From: Stagonosporopsis chrysanthemi
Taxonomy: Eukaryota > Ascomycota > Dothideomycetes > Pleosporales > Didymellaceae
Direction: 5' to 3'
Assembly (NCBI GenBank): GCA_022560025.1
Contig: JAFISE010000249.1
Span: 1-36,164, forward strand
Length of the DNA: 36,164 nucleotides
Shown: in pieces, positions 11,030-21,112 of the stretch
Position numbering within the stretch: position 1 is the first letter of the stretch
How the letters are laid out: the number at the start of each line of letters is the position of its first letter
Translations under genes and position numbers: made by a program
Notes under the pieces: model-generated
Database searches by the model: none
Told to the model about the DNA's origin: nothing
Seen by the model: the letters and a program-made list of their open reading frames with translations, nothing else

Positions 11030-12099
11030 ACGAAGGTCACTCATTTCTGGACATTTATCTCTCTTGCACCGGCTGTCCTTGCGCAAGGTCTGCGACAAGC
11101 CACAGGAGGCGACGAGCCCACTTCAGTCGTTCAATGATACCCCACACCAATCCCAGAAGTCTCAAACTGCACCGCATCTCTCATTACCACACTTTGTGAC
11201 TACAAAGAACCGGGCCCCGCGTTCGCGGTCGCTAGCTCGGGGAAAGCCCACTGCTGGAATACTGCAACGCGCATCAGCCATGCGGTTTCGTCATCTTCTG
11301 TTGCAGCGTAAGCAGCTGCTGAAAATGATGGAAAACTGCGCTTGTGTTACTTGCTAGCTAGGGAGCGTCAATATATACATGCTCTGAGACGTGCTAGTCC
11401 AGGAGAGTTACAAGAGTGACGATCAAGGCCTGTAGGGCCGACTTGCACCGCAACATCTTCGCCGCCGGAAACCCCTACACTGGCACCGGAACATGCTGGC
11501 TGTACCCCGGTGAGACATTCGACGAGAGTGCCGGCAAAGGAGGCTGTGATTATCTTTCTGTCTACGACAAGCCCAGGTGCGCTGACCCCACACCCACCTC
11601 TGGAGCTTGCACAGCGACATCATCGCCTTCCGCACTCGCATCTGTGTGTGCTTACCCCGCACCCGACGACAACTGCTGGTCTTCCTGCTCCGCCAGTGAC
11701 GGCGCATCGAACCGCTTGTCACAGTGCGCGGAATCCGAGTCCTGCAACTACGTCGTGTTCAACTCGGATGAGGGCCAGTATTCCTCGGGAACCTGCTGGA
11801 TGTACTCGAACGGCACGTACAATGCCACCAAGGCGGGCACTTGCAGTGGAGCGCCTGACCAGTTTGTGTACGAGAATCCGTGTCCCAAGCCATCCACTTC
11901 TGCGCTTTCGGGGTCCGCTTCTGCTTCAGGGACTGGGCCGCAGCCATCTGCTACGCCGTCCAACGTTGATGTCGACGTTGAGCGTGCTTCGGGAGGTGAA
12001 ACGACGCCTACTGCAAGCGTCAAGGGTGCTGCATCAGCAAGCTTTTCCGTTGGAGGCTCGTTCATAGGTGCAGCTGTACCAATGCTACTAAGCATTTGA
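11030..12099 (+). pseudogene. Pseudogene of a secreted, GPI-anchored, cysteine-rich PAN/apple-like protein
   Basis: Pieces in order: a hydrophobic leader KVTHFWTFISLAPAVLAQG, preceded by ACG at 11030 where a start would be expected; an in-frame TGA at 11135-11137; a first cysteine-rich repeat (CDYKEPGPAFAVASSGKAHCW) that needs a +1 shift at about 11257 to continue as EYCNAHQPCGFVIFAAGN; the solo LTR at 11299-11455 with its TSD; then the rest of repeat 1 (GTGTCWLYPGETF). A second repeat (CNYVVFNSDEGQY, SGTCWMYSNGTYN), a Ser/Pro/Thr-rich stalk and a hydrophobic C-terminus (GGSFIGAAVPMLLSI) consistent with a GPI signal follow. LTR plus duplication is 162 bp, so the downstream frame is kept, but the LTR itself contains stops. 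Four separate lesions make this a clear pseudogene. Members of such families sit on the fungal cell surface; their function is not established here. Confidence 0.85.
11299..11455 (-). mobile_element. Solo LTR (157 bp), reverse, inserted in the PAN-like gene
   Basis: Reverse complement of the Copia-family LTR. On the plus strand it begins TGTTGCAGCG and ends CTTGCACCGCAACA. It is flanked by TCTTC on both sides (11294-11298 and 11456-11460), a perfect 5-bp duplication lying in the coding sequence of the interrupted gene. It is in opposite orientation to the solo LTR at 10195. Confidence 0.96.
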
Positions 12100-12322
12100 T
12101 GTGTGCAAGTACATTACAAAATAACCTTTGAGGTGCACGTCTGTGGATCAACCAAAGCAAGTGTTTTGTTTCACTTCCACACCAATTGTGCACAAATGTA
12201 TTAATTTAATTCTAAAAATGGCTAAAAGCTTATAGGGCAGTGTAATAAAGTCCCATACTCACAGTTCATATCCCTTTCCATTACTAATCAGACAATTCAA
12301 TGTGAACTTTCTCATCGACTCC

Positions 12323-13112
12323 CTAGATCCTAGTCCGCCCAGCGACAGGAACATCTCCAGCAACATGCTGCTGGTGGACGGCTTTCTCGTGATCAAGCCC
12401 ATTCCTTCGGCGGTGATCTTTGATCTCGTGAAAGGAAGCAGTAAGAGCATGGAGGAGACTAGAGGACTACACGTTAGCTACGCGACCATACAACATTGAG
12501 GTTTTAAAAGTGAACTTACGTGCTGATAATCGCCAGAACAAACGTGCCCCAAGGCAGATTACAAGAATCATCGTTCGGGTCCGCAGTCGCGCCAGTCGTA
12601 TCATTACTTGCGCCATCGCGTAGGCGCGACGGGCTGTAGCAATGCCTCGCACCAGCTAGTCCTCCGTTCGGCCTCGTCAAAACAGTAACGGCAATGAAGG
12701 CTCCCACAAACAAGAGATCGAACAGCACCCACAGCCAGCGCAGCGTCCGGCCTCCAGGATTACTGTTCTTCTTAATGCAAGAGAGTAATGTGGTGATGAG
12801 CGTGTAAAGGACCGCAGCGGCGAGTATGCCTTCAACTGCACCGTACGCGCTGTTGACGCCACGCCTAGCCTTGATGGAGTTGACGAGACGGTAGACTTTG
12901 TATAGGCGTTGGGAGAAGATGCCAAGAGACACCACGGAGGAGACGAGTTGCAAGACGCGAGACAGGCGTAAGAGCCAGCGGTAGAATGCCGTGTGCTTGA
13001 GTCTGTCGGGCACAAAGCACGTGAGAAGGCCGGTCTGGTCGCGCTTGTCGTAGTGGGCCTCATCAGCGGGGCCGTCGATGGGACCGCGATAGTTTTCGTG
13101 GGAGTTCCGCAT
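12323..13112 (-). CDS. MARVEL-like four-helix integral membrane protein
   Basis: Two exons on the minus strand: 13112-12520 and 12458-12323, separated by a 61-bp GT-AG intron (GTAAGT donor) that restores LAIISTLLHALTASFHE across the junction. The product is 242 aa. Four hydrophobic helices fit the MARVEL topology: about 54-75 (QLVSSVVSLGIFSQ), 91-113 (GAVEGILAAAVLYTLITTLL), 126-147 (LWVLFDLLFVGAFIAVTVL) and 187-208. A 45-residue hydrophilic N-terminus and a His/Arg-rich C-terminal tail (about 210-242) would be cytosolic. Between helices 3 and 4 is a Cys-containing, Asn/Asp-rich extracellular loop. Fungal MARVEL proteins are associated with plasma-membrane domains; the specific role here is unknown. 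No lesions seen: this is one of the intact genes in the window. Confidence 0.85.
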
Positions 13113-13561
13113 TTTTTTTAGCGTTGGGGAAGAAGATCGAAAGGGTATCTGGTATCTATGGGGCAGGCACAGAAGCCGCTGCGAGAGGGATGTTATAGGC
13201 GTAAGGAAGTGCGAAAGTTGTAAGATGAGACGCCCAGGTCGTCATTGTCCATCACCGCTGCGTAAGATCAAATTGTTGATCGAAACCTGCACATTCAGCC
13301 AATAGACCTGCTCCAGCACATGCAGGGCAAAGATCGGCGTTGCCAATTGTTGCACGGTTTCACGTGATGACGTCGGTACTCGTCACCGACGTAATCAATT
13401 CATGCTTTAGAATGCTCCGTCACTGTACATGACCGAATCACACAACTACATCCTTATTACAGGATAATACGTAAACGTATGAAGCTCTACCGGGGCTATA
13501 CTATATGATTTATAGCTAGGGCTTAGGTTTTTTTTTTGGCAGGAGTTGGTAATCCATAGTA
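13113..13561. other. Intergenic DNA upstream of the MARVEL-like gene
   Basis: Presumed promoter of the minus-strand MARVEL-like gene and 3' flank of the amidohydrolase relic. It holds a CACGTG and a CRE-like palindrome at about 13361-13392 and a T9 run at about 13529. No gene seen. Confidence 0.5.
13361..13392. promoter_or_regulatory. CACGTG plus TGACGTCG-containing palindrome
   Basis: CACGTG at 13361-13366 is followed by TGACGTCGGT, and ACGTCGGT (13370-13377) is repeated inverted as ACCGACGT (13385-13392) around a 7-nt spacer. It lies about 250 bp upstream of the MARVEL-like start. TGACGTC is the core of bZIP/CRE sites and CACGTG of bHLH sites. Regulation of this gene by such factors is an inference from motif and position only. 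Confidence 0.35.
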
Positions 13562-13701
13562 TCAAACAAACTTATGCAGAAGTTTCATATCGGTTCTCAG
13601 CCCCGAGCATCGTGATGCTACTTCTCGTTCATCTTTTGATGTAGCTAGCAACTCCTCCTTGAGCTCATTCAGAACGGTGATGTCCTCAAAGGATTTGAAA
13701 T
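13562..13701 (-). pseudogene. 3' end of an amidohydrolase pseudogene, cut off by the Copia element
   Basis: On the minus strand this reads EDITVLNELKEELLATSKD then EREVASRCSGL, ending at a TGA (13562-13564). It matches the usual C-terminus of imidazolonepropionase-like amidohydrolases (NPLEDITVL...KDG). It joins the fragment at 18878-19530 across the 5.2-kb Copia element: the residues ADLVILISNP lie on the far side and spill across the GAAAT target duplication. A one-base shift near 13692 separates NP from EDITVL, so the gene was frameshifted as well as interrupted. Confidence 0.7.
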
Positions 13702-13858
13702 TGTTGCGGTGCAAGTCGGCCCTACAGGCCTTGATCGTCACTCCTGTGACTCTCTTGGACTAGCACGTCTTAGAGCATGTATATATTGACGCTCCCTAGC
13801 TAGCAAGTAACACAAGCGCAGTTTTCTATTATTTTTAGCAGCTGCTTACGCTGCAACA
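13702..13858 (+). repeat. 5' LTR of the Copia element
   Basis: 157 bp, TGTTGCGG...GCTGCAACA. It contains TGTATATATTGACG, a TATA-like stretch, at about 13777. No standard tRNA primer-binding site is recognisable just inside it (GTTATAAGCC), probably because of mutation. Confidence 0.95.
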
Positions 13859-16800
13859 GTTATAAGCCTAGAAGCCTTTAGTTAATTGCTGCGTTTTACC
13901 TGTTTATATACAGCCTATACAACTAGCTGTTGACTATACTATTAAGAGAGAGCTATACCTATAGAGAGCATAATAAGTGCTTATAAGTAGGACTAGCTAG
14001 TAACAAAGATATTAGTTATACTTAGCAAGCTTAATAACTAAGAGAAATAGCTGTTTGTTAGAAAGGACATAATAGACAAAGATAGCTTATAGCTATATAT
14101 TAACTTAGGGCTATTAATTAAGAAGCTAAGAAATCTACAAGATAAAAAGCTATAAAAGAAGCCTGTATAGAAGTTTAAGAAGATATAAGTATCTAAGAAA
14201 GAGTAGAAAGATATTAATATTAAAGATCTATTTACTAAAGAGATATCTGTCTATAATATGTAGGCAAGAAAGTATAAGCATAGCAAGGCAAGATAGCTAT
14301 AAAAAGAGAAGGCCTTAAAGAGCTTTAATTCTAAGATTACTAAGATAGTTAATATTAGGTATCTAGATCTTATTATTAACTATACAGACCTATATAGTTA
14401 ACTAACAATGCTTAAGAAGTACTTTTATCTATTAGTAGGTAAGAGAAATTACTAGCTATATAGCTAATATAGAGCTGTGTACACAAGGCTATAGAAGGTA
14501 AACTTTAATCTTTAGCTTAATAAGTAGGTAACAATTACTAGACTCTTAAGAGACGCTAAGATATTAGAAGTTAATAGTAATTAATTATAAGAAGACTTTA
14601 TACTATTAATCTAAGAGCTAGATAATAACTAGGTATTAATATAGCTATAAGAACTAGTTAAAAAGAAATAGCAAAGAGAGTAGTATATATTAACTACTAA
14701 TCTTATAGCTAAATTTTAGTTCTACTATTAGTATACATGTTTAATTGCTTTATTAATTAGTATATTTACTACGCTAGGTGTAGTAAGTAGCTTAGACAGC
14801 CTAATAGCTCTAGAAAGATCTATATAATATATAATATACCTCTATAAAGATAACTATATATTTAAAGACTATTTTTATATTAATAGTAGCTTTAGACAGC
14901 TAAATTAGCAGCTAGATAAAGTAGTTAAGAAGAAGTTTAATAAGCTTTATAAGGAAGATAGTATTATTGTAAGAATACTAAAACAAGCTAAGGCTTAGCT
15001 TAGAAGAAGTAGCTAAGCAGAGAACAAGGTATAAAACAAGGCATAGGTAGTTATTAGTATAGATAATAGTAAGCTAATATAACGCACAATATACTGCAAC
15101 ACTATACTATAGACTATAGCTATAGCTAATAAGACTTAGCTACTACTACTTATAAGATAGATACTAGATCTAGGTTTAAACTATTATATTATAAATACTA
15201 GAAGATTAAACTAGAAAGCTATTAAGAAAAAAGAGCTTATAGATTATATCTATATAGAAAGAGTACTAGCTTAGATAAAAGAATAGAGTAAGGTTATACT
15301 TAGTGTTAAGACTCTAACAGGCTAGAGTTAGATAAAGCTAATATATATAGCCTATATCTCTAGATTCTTTATACGTATTGTTAGACTGTTATATATTAAG
15401 CCTTTTAGAGTTTACTTTAATTCTAGCTGTAACTGCCTATATTAAAGTAGATTATTAAACGTAATATACCTACTATAGTATAAAGATAAGCACTAGCTTA
15501 TTAATAATAAGAAGAAGTAAGCACTGCTACTAGCTCTACTATTAGTATACACAATACGTTATACTACTACTAAGCTATTACATAAAGATAAAAAGCTACT
15601 AGTAGTTAGTCTAGTAAAAGCTTATAGTCTGTTTAGCTATATTAGCTAGAGAGTAGTTACTTAGCTTAATAACTAGGTAGATAGTATTAAGGTTAGTAAA
15701 TAGCTAAAGGCACCTTAGTAGACAGAGTACAAGATATGTATATAGTTAAAGCTATACAAGCTTATTAGTAGATAGCTACTTTAAGAGCTAGCTTAGTATT
15801 TATTTTATAAACTAGGCGTTAACTTTATATAGCTATATAAGCACTTAGAGTGCTGCTATAACAAAGACCTATAGATATTCTATACTATTAATTAGTATAG
15901 TTGCTAGTATAAGACCTACTACTTATTAAACAAGAGCTTAGTAACGCTTAAGTATATAGCTTATTAAATACTAGCAAAGATTAAGTATTAGCACTATGCT
16001 AATATATTAGTTATAAGGCTAGACAGTAATTATAGGTATAGTAAGATGCTATAGATATTTAAAGAGCTTAGTATTATAGTAGAGTAATAAGCTAAGTATA
16101 CTAAGGAGTAGAATAGGTTATTAGAGCAAGCTAGTAGTATAATAGTTACAAGAAGACAAGCTATTAAGATAAGTAGAGACCTACCTATAAAGCTATCTAA
16201 CAAGTGCTATATAATAGCTATCTACCTACTTAATTAAATACTTATAGAACTACTAGCCTAGAAGACGCCTTATAAGGTTGTATATAGACGTAAGCTAATA
16301 GTAGCTTATTTAGTAGCTATTAGAGCAAGAGTATACGTGTTAAATATAAAGCTTATATATAAAGAGAAGCTAGTATTAAGAGCGCTTATAAGTTAGCTAG
16401 TAGGCTATAACTTAATAAATATTTATTAGGTATAGATGCCTATACTATAACAAGTTGTACAAATATAAGATATAGTCTTTATACTATTAGAAAGTAAAGC
16501 TAATAAGGCTTACTTTAGCTGTTAGAAGCTATAAGACATAATAGCTACTATTAATATTCTAGAGACTTAGAATAATAAGTAAGAGACAAAACAAGCTCTA
16601 TATAATACTAATAACATATATATAAAACAATTAGATATAGAATAAGCTAAGTAGTAGCTTCTTAGTAAGACTATAAAAGAGTAGTAGTTAGATAAAGAGA
16701 CTATAGCAAGGTAGCTGCTAATACTAGAGAGCACACCTAAGCTAAATAAGCAATTAGTAAGTAGTTAAGAGACTATTAAGTTGCTACAAGGCTAGCAGGC

Positions 16801-17457
16801 TATAGCACCTAATAATAAGGCTCTTAATTAATAAATAAACAACATACTAAGGTAAAAAGAGATTAGTAGCTAGATTAATATATTAAACATCTTAACGTTG
16901 TAGAGATAGTAAAGTATGCTTAGAACGTACTTTACAGTATTTACGTTAGCTGTTAAAGTAATAGAGCCTTAGAAGCTACTTAGAAAAGAGCTAGCTACAA
17001 GACTATATAGAGATATACTTCTACTACTTTTACAACGTTAAAGAGACCTAAACAAGTATTTATTTAGATATAAGTTTAAGAATATAGTATATATAGAATT
17101 TACTAGCTATAAAGATAAAGGCTGCTTTGCAGCTATAGTAGTTATAGTAGCTATAGTAGCTAAGGTATAGATACTCTCTCTAAAGTAGGTGTTTATATAT
17201 AAATTTAATAAAGACAGCTACTTATATAAGTATAAGGCAAATCTAGTTATTAGAAGAGACTTCTAAGATAACTAGAAAGACATATATACTACAATGCTAG
17301 TAGTAAGAGTATTCTACCTACTTATAGTATTAGCTACAGCTTTTAGCCTATAAGTATATTAGTATAATATACTAAATACCTTTCTAAATATACTACTTAA
17401 ATAGTTAGTCTATATATATATACTAGAGCTGTTTATTATATAGATAAGAAAGCTACT

Positions 17458-17630
17458 TAAGCTTAAGCAAGCTTTGTATAGCTTAAAGAACGCACTACTA
17501 CTCTAGTATAGGTATCTTAGGTAGACGCTAATAAGGCTAGGCCTAAGACAAGTTTAGGATATACCTTGTCTATTTACTAGTAATTAGCTAATAATATTCT
17601 TCTATATAGACAATATTGTTATCTTTATAT
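17458..17630 (+). pseudogene. Reverse transcriptase relic of the Copia element
   Basis: With stops, the plus-strand reading gives LKQALYSLKNA, a poorly readable middle and then YIDNIVIF. These match the Copia RT blocks L.KALYGLKQAP and YVDDI. The second catalytic Asp is Asn, a G-to-A change typical of RIP. Inactive. Confidence 0.8.
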
Positions 17631-18720
17631 ACTTATAATACCTTAGCTATTATAGCTAGTTTAAGAGATAGCTTTAAAAGGCCTATAGTATAAAATACCT
17701 TAGAGAGCTAAAGTAGTTCCTTAGCATACGTATAGTAAGAGACTAGACAGCAAGAGTAATATAGCTAGTCTAGGACTTGTTTATTAACAAAGTGTTAGCT
17801 AAATTTAACTTAGCTTAGATATTAGAGAGGTACCTAGCAGTACTATTAACTAATAGCTATCTACTACTAAGTATTAAAGAAGTAAGCTTTAAACGCACAC
17901 AGCTATACTAGTAGCTAGTAGGTTTACTAGCTTATATATTAACCTTTATAAGGCTTAATATATTATAAGTATACTTAGTACTAGTAAGGTACTTATAGAA
18001 TCCTAGATAGAAGTATATAGCAGTAGCTAAGTATGTCTAGAGATACTTAATTAGTACTAAGTACCTTACTATTAAAGTATATAATAAAGCAAAGAACAAT
18101 ACTATATATATTAGTTAAACTAATAATCTACTACTATTTTATAAAGTGTCTAATACTATGTTTATAGACAATAAAGAGTTAAGGCAGAGCTTATATAGAT
18201 ATCTATTTAAGATATATAGAATATATGTTAATTAAAAGGCTACACGTTAATACTTAGTTACAAAGTCAACTACAGAGGCAGAGCTTATAGCTTTGTCTAT
18301 AGCTAGAAGAGAGATAGAGTAGTAGAATTGTATGTTTAGACACATTAAGCTTAACCTAGACACAAAGCCTATTATCTACTGTAATAACAAGTAGATAGTA
18401 GGCATAGTTATAAAGCAGGACAACAGGCTATATACAAAGCTATGCTATATTAACATATATTAGATATAGCTAAGGTAGAAGATTTAGTAGCAGCGTCTAC
18501 ACGTAGCCTAGTGTCTAACTATAGACATGCTAGTAGACAGACTTACAAAGACGCTAGTATAACAGAAGCACTATAGATTTGTTAAACAGCTAGGCCTAGA
18601 GAGCGTAGAGTAGTATATTAAGTGCTTGTAAGACGCTAATATACTAGATCTAGCAGGACTTACAGGATAGTACTAATAGTACAACGTTTAGCTTTGTTGT
18701 TTACGCCAGCTAGGGGGGTG

Positions 18721-18877
18721 TGTTGCGGTGCAAGTTGGCCCTACAGGCCTTGATCGTCACTCCTGTAACTCTCTTAGACTAGCACGTCTCAGAGCATGTA
18801 TATATTGACGCTCCCTAGCTAGCAAGTAACACAAGCGCAGTTTTCCATCATTTTCAGCAGCTGCTTACGCTGCAACA
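18721..18877 (+). repeat. 3' LTR of the Copia element
   Basis: 157 bp, same ends as the 5' LTR. Compared with it there are seven differences, all C/T or G/A, several clustered in the TTTTCCATCATTTTCAG segment. Confidence 0.95.
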
Positions 18878-19530
18878 GAAATGAGTATTACAAGATCAGC
18901 AGCCAACACGATTTATCTATCCCAGAGTCTTCTCTCGTTCAGCATAAAGGTAATAGCGATAATTGCGTTTCGATCCAGGCAAAGTGGAGCATACCGAGTA
19001 GGTCTGTACCAGAGCAGATAGACACTGCACTACCTTGGTCGCATCGAGACTCTTTCTCTCTTTCTCATCACCTCCGTATTCTTTTGGACCGAAGTAGGTG
19101 GTGAGAATCCTAACATCTTTGCCATGGAGCACAGGTGACGAGATTCAGCGTCAGGAACACGTCATCAACCCTGCCCTAGGTCCGTTGAGCAAACTGCCGT
19201 GCTCAACGCTCTTTACACCTTGTTGAATAGCTTGTTGATGATCCTGCAGTGTGTACGCATGGTTGAACTCCAGTTTCCGTGGCGACCGTGAAATCAACCT
19301 TGATTTCCTCTTCCGATGGCTGAAATTGCTCAATCTTGTCAGTGGAGCCAGCAACTCCGTCATCTACCACAGTTTCGGAAAACCAGTATGACGGGGTTCC
19401 TCTCTTGCAAATTTGAGACAGGCAGGCACACCGTCAATACAAAACATGGCCAGCACTGCACTCATGATCATCATGGACCGGGCCTTCAGTTTGGGAGAGA
19501 AAGTGAACAGCAACGAACATCCTGGGCCGG
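18878..19530 (-). pseudogene. Amidohydrolase (imidazolonepropionase-like) relic, main fragment
   Basis: No single frame is open, but successive minus-strand frames give family motifs in the right order: HFLSQTEG (about 19520), IDGVPACLKFAREE, GSTDKIEQFQPSEEEIK, AYTLQDHQQAIQQGVKSVEHG (about 19220), VFLTLNLVT and IVLAADLVILISNP (about 18885). These correspond to SQTGGHG, DGV.ACLK.AREE, PTDKIE...SEEEI, AHAYT...IEHG and ADLVIL in metal-dependent amidohydrolases. At least four frameshifts and an in-frame stop separate them. The N-terminal part with the metal-binding HxH is not found to the right, so the relic is also 5'-truncated. It continues at 13562-13701 beyond the Copia insertion. It is followed at 280 bp by the D-glutamate cyclase-like pseudogene on the same strand; an old functional pairing is possible but unproven. 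Confidence 0.75.
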
Positions 19531-19810
19531 AAAAGACATTTCGCTTGATGGATTTTCATAGCAAAGCGCCAAGCACTGCAGTTTCCCTTTACTATGGGTA
19601 GAGCGTGTTGCGCGCTTAATCTCTAAGATACTCTTGTAGCACTGCTGTCTTAGGTCATTATTTTAAACGCATTACAGTGGTCCAAAGGCAGGGCAACAGG
19701 TTATTACTGTGAGTTTGGATGTTGTGCGGTAGAAGTTGCGTTGTATACTCTAAATCTAAGACCTTACAATCATGTTCATGTATAAGATAAGCTGCTTGGA
19801 GGCCTTTTCT

Positions 19811-20737
19811 TCAGGTCAATATATCGTCCTCTAGACAATCAAGCACGAGCATACGTCCTGGTGCATGCCCCATGACAGTTCCCTCTAAGCACGCCCTCAT
19901 GACCGCTTCTTGCGGTGTCACACCGCAGCCCCAAAAGACTGGAACCTGGTCCTCGTCACCTTCTACCTCGCCCAGGGGCCGTCGATCCAGTGTCAAAGGA
20001 GTATCACCCCACTGTGGGGTGTTGATGTCCTTGATTCCCAGTATTTCTAGAGCGTCCCAGCCCCACGCTAGGCATTCTCCGTGAGTGAGAAGGTAGTCTC
20101 GCGTGATGGCACGAATTTTGGGAATCTTGACCCTTTTGTATAGCCGCATGGATACCACGTAGGTGCCCCCAGTAAAAACACCAGCGGGATTCAGAGGAAT
20201 GTTGGTCCGATACATGGGCACGTTACAGTCCATGACTAAGTGTTGAGGTGGCAGGTTTGCACTACACAGGGCTGATTCAAAGCTGTAGCTGCATCTAATG
20301 AGGAAAGCTACGTGGTCAGGTGTCCATTGTGACTTGATGTTCAAGATATCCTCGTCTGTAAGCTTTAAGTCCTTGTATACATTAAATTGAGGGCAATCGC
20401 TTCGGAGGTCCAGGTCTGCTGCTATCTTGTCCCTACTAGAGATTGTTTAAAGATGGGACTTGAGTTTGAAAAAGTCTCCAGGTACGCTAGACTCAGCTAT
20501 AAGGGGACATAGCACTAGGTTACGTGCGCAGAGATTACAGAAGTCAGAGGCATAGCGTGAAGGGAGAACAATTAGGTTTGCTTAGAGGTGAAAAGGTGCC
20601 AGACCAGACGTGGATGTGGTGTAATTGTTGGTCCGGGCGGCCATACGAGAATCAAGACCTGTCCTGAGTTCGACTTCTGGTGCCACGACCAGCACACTTG
20701 CAGCCCCTCTTGTGGTGGTGGTGATGATAGTGGCCAT
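19811..20737 (-). pseudogene. D-glutamate cyclase family (DUF1445) pseudogene with two nonsense codons
   Basis: One continuous minus-strand frame of 309 codons from an ATG at 20737, broken only by TAA at codon 52 (20582-20584) and codon 97 (20447-20449). Family blocks in order: TSGLAP, then after the first stop ANLIVLPSRYASDF, LCARNLVLCPLIAES, then after the second stop DLRSDCPQFNVYKD, HVAFLIRCSYSFESAL, MYRTNIPLNPAGVF, VVSMR, THGECLAWG, GDTPLT, VPVFWGCGVTPQEAVM and GHAPGRMLVLD. The family converts D-glutamate to 5-oxo-D-proline in studied eukaryotic members; many are only called putative hydro-lyases. Both stops could come from CAA by one C-to-T change. The downstream 177 codons are intact, so death is recent, or a spliced variant remains possible, though no good intron removes either stop. 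Confidence 0.85.
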
Positions 20738-21112
20738 GCTTGATGTTATCGCTGGCGGAAATGCGAGGGGGGTTGGGGAGCTGAGGTAGATAGGCTCAAT
20801 TGAATTATCGCGACTTCATAGGCCACAAAGGGATGATGGATGTAACTCTCGTCTTTATCACCAAGGAAATTCTGGGCACTGTCAGAGCCGCAGGCTATCA
20901 GTAGGATCCATCCGTGGCGTGGTGAGATCGGCGCATTAAGATTGGGTCACACATAGGGAGAGACGATATCAGCTCCGCATGCCCAATCCAGACATAATTC
21001 AATAATATGGAGATACCAGTATCCGCTATTTCGGCCTCGCTCTGATACTAGAAGACTGGCATCGGAGCTCCGTCTCCGTCGCCGGCCCACCGCGTCTAGA
21101 CCCCTGTATTGC
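20738..21112. other. Intergenic stretch
   Basis: 375 bp between two divergent genes. It should hold the promoter of the DUF1445 pseudogene and perhaps an unrecognised first exon of the next gene. No motif or RNA seen. Confidence 0.4.

Larger units (their letters stand above)
13702..18877 (+). mobile_element. Complete Ty1/Copia LTR retrotransposon, interior heavily RIP-mutated
   Basis: 5,176 bp, with 157-bp LTRs at both ends and a perfect GAAAT target duplication (13697-13701 and 18878-18882). A polypurine-like AGCTAGGGGGG precedes the 3' LTR. The interior is very AT-rich, full of TA, poor in CA, TG and CG, and has no ORF. Plus-strand relics still show Copia order: an integrase-like TPYKVVYRRK near 16270; RT-like LKQALYSLKNA near 17460; YIDNIVIF at 17603-17626, where the usual YVDD is altered by G-to-A; RNase H KSTTEAELIALSIARRE at 18262-18313. 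Integrase before RT places it in Copia rather than Gypsy. The element cannot make proteins now. The two LTRs differ at seven positions, all transitions. Confidence 0.95.

Noticed and set aside
11064..11357. 97-codon plus-strand ORF upstream of and into the reverse solo LTR
   Set aside because: It overlaps the PAN-like gene in another frame and ends within the LTR; no family resemblance.
12259..12450. Independent small minus-strand ORF
   Set aside because: It is another frame over exon 2 and the 3' flank of the MARVEL-like gene; splicing from 12520 to 12458 explains the conserved sequence.
20430..20490. Introns that would remove the stop codons in the D-glutamate cyclase-like gene
   Set aside because: A GT...AG pair (GTACCT...CTCTAG) exists, but the sequence between aligns in frame with the family (PGD..KLKS), so the stop is better read as a nonsense mutation. 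The first stop has no donor at all.
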